Assembly: GCA_900766925.1 (NCBI GenBank)
Contig: CAAFXG010000393.1
Span: 1 to 13,384 of the forward strand
Source: Lachnospiraceae bacterium
GTDB taxonomy: Bacteria > Bacillota > Clostridia > Lachnospirales > Lachnospiraceae
DNA: 13,384 nt
Direction: 5' to 3'
The number at the start of each line of letters is the position of its first letter. Within the stretch, counting starts at the first letter, position 1. The translations under genes were made by a program, and so were the position numbers. Below the pieces are notes generated by a model. The model did no database searches. It was given only the letters and a program-made list of their open reading frames with translations, and was not told where the DNA came from. Shown here piece after piece: positions 6,227-13,384 of the stretch.

Positions 6227-7501
6227 ATGAAGAGTAAGATTACAACATTATTTTGCTTATTAATATATAAAATATCTTATGAGTTGATATATGCTTATGT
6301 TTCTAGTAAGATTTTTGCATACTCTGGATTAACATGGCATCCAATTATGTGGAAATGTGTAGTCTCATATGTGATATTTATTTGTTTGGCTTTGCTACCT
6401 GAAAGAGACGGTACAGTAACAAAGTATTTACTAAACATATACTTCATTTTTACAATCATTCCAATGCTATCTATGTTCTGGCAGTCAGATCGTTCCGTTA
6501 GTTATACGCTTATGTGTTCAGTTATCTATATAATAATGCACTGTGGGTGTTATATATATAATGATAAAAGAGCGAAGAGAATAGTTGTCGGAAATCTATT
6601 TGAAAAAGTTAGTATTTCATCCCTGCTTATAGCTTTTGCTCTCATAATGATAATGTTGTTTACTGTTAAATACGGGCTAGCAGATTCTAGAGCATTTAAT
6701 TTAGATAATGTTTATTCGATTAGATCCGAAAGAAAATTCACTGGAATTTGGGGGTATATGATCAATTGGTTACCTTATGCTGTTATTCCGTGTGTTATGT
6801 GTATCGGGTTATATAAAAAGAGCAAACTCCAAATTGCTTTTGCTGTTCTAATTCAGCTTTACTTATTTTTATTTACGGGTTCTAAAACAACGTTATTCTC
6901 AATTGCATTGATTTTATTCTCATACTATTTAGTTGCGAAAAAGAAAGATTTTGTCAATTGGTGGACGATAGCTCTTACCGGGTTAAATCTTTTCACAACT
7001 TTTATATATTATAAAGTTGGAGAATTGATGCCTTTTGCAATTTTTCCTATACGGTTACTTACTATACCAGCCTCTATATCATATAATCATTACGATTTTT
7101 TTAGCAATAATCAAAAACTATACTTTGCAGAAAATATTATAGGACGAGTGTTAGGCATCAAATCGCCTTACGAAGTATTTTCAACGTATTTGGTATCAAC
7201 TGGATCAGGAAACGCTAATACGGGTTTATTGGGAGATGCATATGACAATGGTGGCTTTTTGATAATGGTTTTGTATGCACTGATTTTTGCATTAATTTTC
7301 CGATATATTGAACGAATTTATAACCGTTATCAGGAAGATAACAGAGCACTTCCAGTCTTTGTTGGTGTATTAACATATTCTATAATTTATTTAAATGATG
7401 GGTCACTTACAGCACTTCTCGTTACTGGAGGGCTATTAATTAATATATTCGTATTAATGCAGTTTGGAAAGTTGGATAAAGAATGGAAACAATCGGATTG
7501 A
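6227..7501 (+). CDS. wzy: Wzy-like O-antigen/oligosaccharide repeat-unit polymerase
   Basis: A 424-residue very hydrophobic protein with ten or more predicted membrane segments. It would join repeat units block by block on the outer side of the membrane. Support for a Wzy/EpsG-type polymerase: many membrane segments, a large extracellular-type loop with clustered Arg residues (SRAFNLDNVYSIRSERK, 154-170), the FTGSKTTLF segment (216-224) and NANTGLLGDAYDNGGF (339-354), both common in such polymerases. Sequence conservation in this family is low, so the call rests on topology and on its place beside the flippase. I chose ATG 6227, after GGATGG, rather than the in-frame TTG 6194, which would overlap the deacetylase gene. 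It overlaps the next gene by 19 bases. The coding sequence is very AT-rich (11 G/C in the 60 bases from 6241). Confidence 0.82.
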   Translation: MKSKITTLFCLLIYKISYELIYAYVSSKIFAYSGLTWHPIMWKCVVSYVIFICLALLPERDGTVTKYLLNIYFIFTIIPMLSMFWQSDRSVSYTLMCSVIYIIMHCGCYIYNDKRAKRIVVGNLFEKVSISSLLIAFALIMIMLFTVKYGLADSRAFNLDNVYSIRSERKFTGIWGYMINWLPYAVIPCVMCIGLYKKSKLQIAFAVLIQLYLFLFTGSKTTLFSIALILFSYYLVAKKKDFVNWWTIALTGLNLFTTFIYYKVGELMPFAIFPIRLLTIPASISYNHYDFFSNNQKLYFAENIIGRVLGIKSPYEVFSTYLVSTGSGNANTGLLGDAYDNGGFLIMVLYALIFALIFRYIERIYNRYQEDNRALPVFVGVLTYSIIYLNDGSLTALLVTGGLLINIFVLMQFGKLDKEWKQSD

Positions 7502-8490
7502 TAACTATTACATTCCTTGTAATAGGTTTGGGTTTTGATATTCTGTCAAAGAAATACTATGCTACTTGCAAATTAAGTAATAGCACAACAACTTGTATAA
7601 AAGGAATTGCAATATTTATTATTATCCTTTCTCATATTGGCGGTAATCTAGGGGTTAGACTTTTCACACCGCTAGGAGGAATCGGAGTTTCACTTTTTTT
7701 ATTCTTATCTGGATATGGCTTATCAAAGTCTTATGCAAAGAACCAATTATTGTTTTATTGGAGGAAACGTTTTATTGCAATTTATCCAGCATATTTGATT
7801 GCGAGCATAGTTGCATGGATAGCAAATGGGGTTACTGATATAAAAACAATTCTACTTGGAATAATATTTGTTAAGCCAGCAATTCCATACGGGTGGTATT
7901 TTCAGTACTTACTTATATGGTATACAGTATTTTGGATATCTGGTTTAGTTCATAGCGGCAAATGGAAATTGACTATCTTATTAACGTGCGCAGCAATTTC
8001 ATTTTGTTTCCTTCCTGAAATAATGGCGGAACAATCAGTTTCATTTATTGCGGGAGTCTTTATGGCTACTAAAGAAGAACAGGTTTTAAAGAATATTACA
8101 GATAATAAAAAAGTATTTATCTCGCTTGGCTTAATGTTATTGGGAATTGTTACTCTAGGTATAAAGCAATTTGAAATAGTAAGAAATGCACCACAAATTA
8201 TCTTTAATGTAGTGCAATTATTAATTAAGCTTCCAATCGCTTTAGGAATTATAATGCTTGTATTATCCCGATATGTAAATGCAAACGTAAAATTTCGAGG
8301 ATTGTATTTACTTGGTTCGATTTCTTATGAACTATATTTATTACATGGAATGTGTATTAATAGTATCCGTTCGACAGGCACGGTATACATCATGATAGCT
8401 CTCCTGCTATCTATTATCCTCGCCTGCCTTCTAAAGTTAATTAATGAACTCTTAGAAAAAGAATTGAAGAATTTACTAATAGAAAGTTAG
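7483..8490 (+). CDS. Acyltransferase family 3 membrane O-acyltransferase
   Basis: A 335-residue integral membrane acyltransferase of the OafA/YrhL/NodX group, which O-acetylates (or otherwise acylates) sugars during export. Typical features are seen in order: KGIAIFIIILSH (40-51) with the conserved histidine, GGIGVSLFLFLSGYGL (65-80), the arginine-rich WRKRFIAIYPAYL (93-105), the aromatic YGWYFQYLLIWY (136-147), and SYELYLLHG (281-289) near the end. About ten hydrophobic segments are apparent, and no C-terminal SGNH domain is present. It would add an O-acyl decoration to the polymer. It starts within the end of the polymerase gene, which suggests coupled translation. Confidence 0.9.
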   Translation: METIGLITITFLVIGLGFDILSKKYYATCKLSNSTTTCIKGIAIFIIILSHIGGNLGVRLFTPLGGIGVSLFLFLSGYGLSKSYAKNQLLFYWRKRFIAIYPAYLIASIVAWIANGVTDIKTILLGIIFVKPAIPYGWYFQYLLIWYTVFWISGLVHSGKWKLTILLTCAAISFCFLPEIMAEQSVSFIAGVFMATKEEQVLKNITDNKKVFISLGLMLLGIVTLGIKQFEIVRNAPQIIFNVVQLLIKLPIALGIIMLVLSRYVNANVKFRGLYLLGSISYELYLLHGMCINSIRSTGTVYIMIALLLSIILACLLKLINELLEKELKNLLIES

Positions 8491-8495
8491 AAAAG

Positions 8496-9914
8496 ATGAG
8501 ACAATTAATCAAAAATCTTAGCTACCAAACATTGTATCAGATATTAGCTGTATGCTTGCCGTTGATAACATCACCGTATGTTTCTCGCATTCTTGGTGCA
8601 GAAGGCTTGGGAATATATTCATATACATACTCGATTGTAAATTACTTTACAATATTTGCGATGCTAGGTGTTGTAAATTACGGAAGCAGAACCATTGCAA
8701 TAGTAAAAAATGATAAAAAATTGCTTTCAAAGAATTTCTGGGAGATATATTCCCTGCAGCTTATATCTAGTTTTATAGCTCTTTTGGGTTATTGTGTTGT
8801 GGTTATCTTTTCAAATGTAAATAAAGAAATCGTTTTTACGCAAACAATCTGGGTGGTTGCGTGTATTTTTGATATAAGTTGGTTTTTTTTCGGGATTGAA
8901 AAATTCAAGGTTACAGTTATAAGAAATACAATAATTAAATTATTAACGGTATTGGCAATATTTCTATTTGTTAGAAATGAAACAGATCTTTGGAAATATG
9001 TCGTAATAATGTCTGCAGGAACGCTTATTAGTCAACTTGCATTATGGCCCTTTCTCCGTCGAGAAATAGTTTACTGTAAGCCATCATTTAAAGGAATATT
9101 CATGCATTTAAAGCCAAACATGCTCTTGTTCATACCTATGATTGCTATAAGTGTTTATCATACAATGGACAAGACAATGCTAGGCGTGTTTAGCACATAC
9201 GAACAATCTGGCTACTATTTTAATGCGGATAAAGTGATAAATATGCCGTTAACATTGATTACTGCAGCAGGTACAGTTATGTTGCCACGTATGTCAGCGT
9301 TGGTTGCTGAAGGAAAAGGAAATGAAGAGAAGCAGCTCTTTAGCCAAACGCTAGACCTGTTTATGTTTTTAACATTTGGCATGTCTTTTGGGATTGCTGC
9401 AGTTGCAAATGAGTTTGTTCCGATATTCTTTGGAAGTGGTTATGAAGAATGTATTCGTCTTTTATATGTTTTCGCGATTGTTATGGTATTCAAATCCCTT
9501 TCGAGTATTATTCGAAATCAATACCTGATTCCTAACAACAAAGAAAAGGTTTATACGTATTCAGTCATCGTGGGAGCAATTATTAATTTCGTTTGCAATT
9601 TGATATTTCTCGTGCCCTTAAAACTTGGCGCTATGGGAGCTACTTTGGGTACCTTGGTAGCAGAATTTACTACGTGTGCATTTTATATCATATTTACTCA
9701 ACGGAAAATAAGTCTTTTAAAGCCAATAAAGGGAACGCTTTTTTATATTGGGCCTGGTTTAACAATGTTTTTTGTAGTGCGTATGTGCGCTCTGTTTCAT
9801 ATGCCGATAATTATTCGGCTTTTGATTGAAATTGTTGTAGGAGCAGGTATTTATCTTCTGCTTTGCTTTCCAATTCTCAAGAGGAGGAAAACATCTATGA
9901 TCAAATCTGGATGA
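8496..9914 (+). CDS. wzx: Wzx-type oligosaccharide flippase
   Basis: A 472-residue multi-pass protein of the MOP/PST flippase superfamily. It would move the undecaprenyl-pyrophosphate-linked repeat unit from the inner to the outer leaflet. The N-terminus carries the family signature SPYVSRILGAEGLGIYS (26-42), followed by repeated hydrophobic segments to the end (about 12-14) and the conserved NYGSRTIA segment (61-68). Further family-like features are the YHTMDKTMLG segment and the cytoplasmic loop with short charged stretches. It starts five bases after the acyltransferase stop. A 68-base gap before the next gene marks the end of the tightly overlapping part of the operon. Confidence 0.94.
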   Translation: MRQLIKNLSYQTLYQILAVCLPLITSPYVSRILGAEGLGIYSYTYSIVNYFTIFAMLGVVNYGSRTIAIVKNDKKLLSKNFWEIYSLQLISSFIALLGYCVVVIFSNVNKEIVFTQTIWVVACIFDISWFFFGIEKFKVTVIRNTIIKLLTVLAIFLFVRNETDLWKYVVIMSAGTLISQLALWPFLRREIVYCKPSFKGIFMHLKPNMLLFIPMIAISVYHTMDKTMLGVFSTYEQSGYYFNADKVINMPLTLITAAGTVMLPRMSALVAEGKGNEEKQLFSQTLDLFMFLTFGMSFGIAAVANEFVPIFFGSGYEECIRLLYVFAIVMVFKSLSSIIRNQYLIPNNKEKVYTYSVIVGAIINFVCNLIFLVPLKLGAMGATLGTLVAEFTTCAFYIIFTQRKISLLKPIKGTLFYIGPGLTMFFVVRMCALFHMPIIIRLLIEIVVGAGIYLLLCFPILKRRKTSMIKSG

Positions 9915-9968
9915 TATGTATCGACCTAAATAATACTATAAAAAAACACTTTTACTTCAATAATAAAG

Positions 9969-9973
9969 AGGAG
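9969..9973 (+). promoter_or_regulatory. Ribosome binding site that fixes the dehydrogenase start
   Basis: AGGAG in the purine run at 9966-9973 lies nine bases before ATG 9983. It rules out the upstream in-frame TTG or ATG starts that would overlap the flippase gene and add 40 unrelated residues. Confidence 0.75.
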
Positions 9974-9982
9974 AATAAGAAT

Positions 9983-11305
9983 ATGAAATTATATGAAAAA
10001 CTAATCAACCATGAAGAATCTCTTTCGCTTGTCGGCCTGGGATATGTTGGTATGCCTATTGCTCATGCTTTTGCAAAGAAAGGTTTAAATGTAATCGGGT
10101 TTGATCTGAATAAAGAGAAAATTGAGTTATATAAGCAGGGAATTGATCCAACTAAAGAAGTAGGAGATGAAGAAATCAAGAAAACGAAAATTAACTTCAC
10201 TTCTGACGAGAAAGACCTTCAGGAAGCAAAGTTTATCATCGTCGCAGTTCCTACCCCAGTAAATACTGACCACACACCTGACCTTACTCCTGTAATCGGT
10301 GCTTCGGAAATTGTTGGTCGTAATCTGACCAAGGGCGCAATTGTAGTTTACGAGTCAACTGTTTACCCTGGATGCACCGAAGATGTTTGTGTTCCTATTC
10401 TTGAGAAGGAGTCTGGTCTGAAGTGCGGTGTGGACTTTAAGATTGGTTACTCCCCCGAGCGTATCAATCCTGGTGATAAGGTGCATCGTCTGGAGAATAT
10501 CCACAAGATTGTATCCGGCTGCGATGCAGAGTCGCTTGAGGAAATCAAGAATGTGTACGACCTGGTAATTGAAGTTGGCACACATCCTGTTTCTAACATC
10601 AAAACAGCTGAGGCAGTCAAGGTTGTCGAGAACAGCCAGCGTGATATCAATATCGCATTCATGAATGAACTTGCCATGGTGTTTGACCGTATGGGTATTG
10701 ATACCAACGAGGTTGTCGATGGCATGAACACAAAGTGGAATGCTTTGGGCTTCCGTCCTGGTCTTGTCGGCGGTCACTGCATTGGCGTAGATCCTTACTA
10801 CTTTACATATGAAGCTGAAAAGCTTGGATATCACAGTCAAATCATCCTGAATGGTCGTATCGTTAATGACAGCATGGGCGCTTACGTAGCAGACGCTGCC
10901 ATCAAGAAGATGATTGAAGCGGGGCAGGCTCCGAAGAATTCCAAGGTTGTCATTCTTGGCCTGACCTTCAAGGAAAACTGCCCGGATACCAGAAATAGCA
11001 AGGTTGACGATATTATTAAGAGATTGAATGGATATGGAATCACACCGGTGGTTGTAGATCCTTGGGCTAGCGAAAGAGATGCAATGCATGAGTATGGCGT
11101 GACACTCACCAAGTTGGAAGACGTAAAGGATGCTGACTGTGTGATTGTAGCTGTTGCTCACAACGAGTTCAGAGCTTTGGATTTGAAGAATATTAAGGCA
11201 CTGTTCAAAGAAGGCGCAGATGACGAGAAGGTATTACTGGATGTTAAGGGCCTGTATAAGGTTGCAGATCTTGAAGCATCTGGCATGAGATGGTGGAGAT
11301 TGTAA
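9983..11305 (+). CDS. UDP-N-acetylhexosamine 6-dehydrogenase (WbpO/TviB-type nucleotide sugar dehydrogenase)
   Basis: A 440-residue NAD-dependent enzyme that oxidises C6 of a UDP-HexNAc to a uronic acid in two steps in the cytoplasm. The N-terminal Rossmann domain has GLGYVG (18-23), then VPTPVN (89-94) and the STVYPG turn (125-130). The middle domain has KVVENSQR (213-220), and the catalytic cysteine is C266 in GGHCIGVDPYY. The C-terminal UDP-binding domain starts with GLTFKENCPDTRNSK (326-340). GYSPERINPGDKVHRL is characteristic of the WbpO/TviB/VipA branch (UDP-GalNAcA or UDP-GlcNAcA) rather than of plain UDP-glucose dehydrogenase. I infer a HexNAc uronic acid in the polymer; UDP-ManNAc dehydrogenase (WecC) is a less likely alternative. 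G+C is much higher than in the flippase before it (29 of 60 bases from 10441). Confidence 0.94.
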   Translation: MKLYEKLINHEESLSLVGLGYVGMPIAHAFAKKGLNVIGFDLNKEKIELYKQGIDPTKEVGDEEIKKTKINFTSDEKDLQEAKFIIVAVPTPVNTDHTPDLTPVIGASEIVGRNLTKGAIVVYESTVYPGCTEDVCVPILEKESGLKCGVDFKIGYSPERINPGDKVHRLENIHKIVSGCDAESLEEIKNVYDLVIEVGTHPVSNIKTAEAVKVVENSQRDINIAFMNELAMVFDRMGIDTNEVVDGMNTKWNALGFRPGLVGGHCIGVDPYYFTYEAEKLGYHSQIILNGRIVNDSMGAYVADAAIKKMIEAGQAPKNSKVVILGLTFKENCPDTRNSKVDDIIKRLNGYGITPVVVDPWASERDAMHEYGVTLTKLEDVKDADCVIVAVAHNEFRALDLKNIKALFKEGADDEKVLLDVKGLYKVADLEASGMRWWRL

Positions 11306-11335
11306 TTTTTCAGTATACATACTAGTTATGTGCAT

Positions 11336-11342
11336 AAGGAGG
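11336..11342 (+). promoter_or_regulatory. Consensus Shine-Dalgarno site that fixes the FemAB-like start
   Basis: AAGGAGG, a full anti-SD match, lies eight bases before ATG 11351. This selects that ATG over the in-frame GTG at 11330, which would place the site inside the coding region. Confidence 0.85.
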
Positions 11343-11350
11343 CGAATAAT

Positions 11351-12121
11351 ATGATTAGTATTATTGAAAAACATGGTCTATTCACTGTCAAAAGAGTTTG
11401 GTTCAAAAAGGAAATTGACACCAAATGTACATTGCTCAGGTTAATGAGAATAGGCGAACCAATAAACTCAGAGACGGCATACAACGAACTTTCGTATACA
11501 CCTATTAGTGATTTGACACTTGAAGAAAACGAATTGCTGATGAAGGTGAGAAAGACTTGCCGAAACGAAATTCGTAGAGCTGAAAAAGATAATCTCGATA
11601 TATTTTTCTTTGACTCAGCCACGATAAACAATAATATTGAAATATTAAACGAATTTGAAGCAGCTTATAAAAAGTTTGCAGAAGACTTAAAAAATGAAAT
11701 GGTGTCTTCTGCATATAACAGGAATAAAATCACGCAATACTTAAAATCCAATTGCTTTTTTCTTTCTGAAGCCAAAAGAGGGTCTTTGTCTGTTTATCAT
11801 GCTTATGTATATGATGAAGATGAAGCGGTTTTGATATACTCTGTTTCTGATTTTAGAGATGATTCTGTTGATAGAAATCTGGCAGGAAGAGCGAATAGAT
11901 ATCTTCATTTTCAAGATATGATAATGTTCAAACATCGTGGGTTGAAAGTATATGATTGGGGAAACGTCTCAAACCCAGAAAACCCGAATGGAATAGACAA
12001 TTTTAAATTGTCGTTTGGCGGCGATATTAAGAAAAAGTACAATGTTTTGGTTGGTAACAATTTTGTAGGTAAACTTTTTGTAAGGTTTTATGGTAAGAGA
12101 AAGGAGGCTAGGAAAAAATGA
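11351..12121 (+). CDS. FemAB/GNAT-fold acyl- or aminoacyl-transferase
   Basis: A 256-residue protein resembling FemA/FemB-like and related GNAT-fold (Acetyltransf_6/BioF2-like) enzymes. FemAB proteins move amino acids from aminoacyl-tRNA to a lipid-linked sugar-peptide; relatives in polysaccharide clusters are thought to acylate sugars. Evidence: the basic segment RKTCRNEIRRAEK (67-79), typical of the family (kxxRxxIrrA), GRANRYLHFQDM (179-190) on the CoA or acyl-tRNA-side helix, KVYDWGNV (199-206), and GIDNFKLSFGGD (214-225) with the usual K and FGG near the end. The C-terminus is strongly basic (KRKEARKK). It lacks the long coiled-coil arm of true FemA and is shorter than the about 400 residues of FemA, so a peptidoglycan bridge role is unlikely. 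Substrate unknown; amidation or acylation of an amino or uronic sugar is an inference from its neighbours. Confidence 0.75.
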   Translation: MISIIEKHGLFTVKRVWFKKEIDTKCTLLRLMRIGEPINSETAYNELSYTPISDLTLEENELLMKVRKTCRNEIRRAEKDNLDIFFFDSATINNNIEILNEFEAAYKKFAEDLKNEMVSSAYNRNKITQYLKSNCFFLSEAKRGSLSVYHAYVYDEDEAVLIYSVSDFRDDSVDRNLAGRANRYLHFQDMIMFKHRGLKVYDWGNVSNPENPNGIDNFKLSFGGDIKKKYNVLVGNNFVGKLFVRFYGKRKEARKK

Positions 12122-13284
12122 GAGCTGCATTTGTTTGTACCGGTAATACTTTTACGCCTTCAATGCTATACAAAGACAACTATTTTATTAAAGCATCAGT
12201 GAAAAATGGGTTCGATACTTTGGTAGTCGCTACACAATTTGCATATAAAGACGGGAAAAGGCATGAGGAACCTATTGGTGAAAGTAACATTGATGGCTAT
12301 AGGCTTATTCGTGTTCCATACAAGAACGTGTTGGGCTCCAAATATCTTACAGAAAAGATTCGTAATTCAACAGAATTAACTGATGTATTAATTGATTTTG
12401 AACCAGACTTCGTTTTTTACAATTGTCCCCAAATATATAACATTACTGAGTTGAATAGATTAAAAAAACACATTCCAAATGTTAAAGTTGTGTTGGACTT
12501 TAGTACAAAATATATAAATAGCGCAAAAAATGTGTTTTCAAAGTATTTTCTGCACAGAGGAATTTACAAAAACTGGCTTCATCGAGCAATGCCGTTTGTG
12601 GATTGCATAACATACGTATCTCCGGAAACTTTGGATTTTATAAATAGGGAATATAGACTGGGCAGATCAAAAATGGTGGAAGTTGGTTTGCCTGCAGAGG
12701 TAATTCCCGAAAGCATCAGGCAGAAAAATAGGATTGAAATCCGAAGAGAGTACGGTATTAATGATAAAGAAATTTTGTTTGTGCATTCTGGTAAAATTGG
12801 TAAGTTAAAAAGGACAATCGAATTGCTACAATGCTTTGCAAGGCATCAAAATTCTCATTTTAGAATGATAATCGCAGGCAGTCTTGAGGATGAGATAGAG
12901 CACGAAGTTATTGAACTTGTAAAGAACGATAAACGAGTAAATTACCTCGGGTTTGTTACAGGCGAATACTTAACCAAATTGTTATGCGCCTGCGATATGT
13001 ATCTTCAACCAGGAACCATAAGTCAAACATCACAGACAGCAATTTGTTGCGGTTCTCCAATTATGTTTATGCGTTGCCCAACAAATGAAGAATTGTTTAA
13101 TGGAAATGGTTTTCTACTGGATGACATTTCTCAAATGGATATGGTTTTTGAAAGAATCGATGCAGATCCGTCGCAGGTAGATACAATGAAAGCAAAGTCT
13201 ATCCAACTTGCAAAGGAACGATTGGAGTATATGAAATTATTTGAAGATACTCTGAGATACGCAGGGATAAAAATAGATTTATAG
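12118..13284 (+). CDS. Glycosyltransferase family 4
   Basis: A 388-residue GT-B-fold glycosyltransferase. The donor-binding C-terminal half is recognisable: FVHSGKIGKLKRTIELL (221-237), a strand-turn MIIAGS (250-255), VNYLGFV (274-280) and DMYLQPGTISQTSQTAI (293-309). The last aligns with the GT4 motif that normally reads PSxxEGxxxxxxEA; here the first glutamate is replaced by a Ser/Thr/Gln-rich run, so donor or catalytic details may differ from standard GT4 enzymes. The N-terminal domain is poorly conserved, as expected for acceptor binding. It starts with ATG 12118, overlapping the preceding stop (ATGA), and has a consensus AAGGAGG at 12101-12107. It would add another sugar to the repeat unit. 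Confidence 0.85.
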   Translation: MRAAFVCTGNTFTPSMLYKDNYFIKASVKNGFDTLVVATQFAYKDGKRHEEPIGESNIDGYRLIRVPYKNVLGSKYLTEKIRNSTELTDVLIDFEPDFVFYNCPQIYNITELNRLKKHIPNVKVVLDFSTKYINSAKNVFSKYFLHRGIYKNWLHRAMPFVDCITYVSPETLDFINREYRLGRSKMVEVGLPAEVIPESIRQKNRIEIRREYGINDKEILFVHSGKIGKLKRTIELLQCFARHQNSHFRMIIAGSLEDEIEHEVIELVKNDKRVNYLGFVTGEYLTKLLCACDMYLQPGTISQTSQTAICCGSPIMFMRCPTNEELFNGNGFLLDDISQMDMVFERIDADPSQVDTMKAKSIQLAKERLEYMKLFEDTLRYAGIKIDL

Positions 13285-13294
13285 CAACAAACGC

Positions 13295-13311
13295 TTGACA
13301 GGGAGGATAAG

Positions 13312-13323
<12 letters not shown>
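13295..13323 (+). promoter_or_regulatory. Possible sigma-A promoter before the repeat tract
   Basis: A perfect -35 hexamer TTGACA (13295-13300) is followed, with 17-base spacing, by GACAAT (13318-13323), which matches four of six bases of TATAAT. The start site would fall near 13330, at the beginning of the tetramer tract. The -10 match is modest and overlaps the ORF start, so this may be chance. Confidence 0.22.

Positions 13324-13384
<61 letters not shown>

Noticed and set aside
9863..9982. Longer N-terminus of the dehydrogenase starting inside the flippase gene
   Set aside because: The extra 40 residues do not fit the family. The AGGAG site nine bases before ATG 9983 marks the real start.
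9915..9982. Promoter in the gap before the dehydrogenase
   Set aside because: The gap is AT-rich and TATA-like strings occur, but no properly spaced -35 element is convincing.
10355..11161. A 268-codon - strand open frame inside the dehydrogenase gene
   Set aside because: It is antisense to a strongly supported gene with all catalytic motifs. Its own product has no recognisable features.

Overview
The window looks like a draft contig from a low-GC Firmicute, most likely a Lachnospiraceae/Butyrivibrio-type clostridium. That placement is my inference from codon use, gene families and purine-rich Shine-Dalgarno sites; I could not run a taxonomic search. It is one continuous block of a cell-surface polysaccharide (capsule or exopolysaccharide) cluster of the Wzx/Wzy type. 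Every supported gene is on the + strand.

Left edge (1-1131): bases 1-14 are the 3' end of an Illumina sequencing adapter, so the first bases are not genomic. A broken 3' part of a DegT-family PLP aminotransferase follows, then a compositionally odd stretch without a gene (517-738), then a VanZ-family membrane protein cut by an amber codon. No intact gene lies before 1132.

Core operon (1132-9914): a small PglC-type phosphoglycosyl transferase (starts the lipid-linked repeat unit), a GNAT N-acetyltransferase, an ATP-grasp ligase, a WbuB-like GT4 glycosyltransferase, a GT2 glycosyltransferase, a NodB-type deacetylase, a Wzy-like polymerase, a membrane acyltransferase-3 O-acetylase and a Wzx flippase. 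These genes overlap or abut, so they are probably translated in a coupled way from one message. Together they would build a decorated oligosaccharide on undecaprenyl phosphate, flip it and polymerise it.

Right part (9983-13384): a UDP-HexNAc 6-dehydrogenase (WbpO/TviB type), a FemAB/GNAT-fold acyl- or aminoacyl-transferase, a second GT4 glycosyltransferase, and the start of another ORF. These genes have strong Shine-Dalgarno sites of their own and larger gaps. The last ORF contains, seven codons after its ATG, thirteen perfect copies of the tetramer AGCA, and the window ends just after this tract. This is the layout of a phase-variable (contingency) gene and is the most interesting signal here, although a contig-end artefact must be excluded.

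Base composition is mosaic: the ATP-grasp and dehydrogenase genes are clearly richer in G+C than the polymerase, flippase and glycosyltransferase genes around them, as is usual when variable polysaccharide genes are exchanged around more conserved ones.
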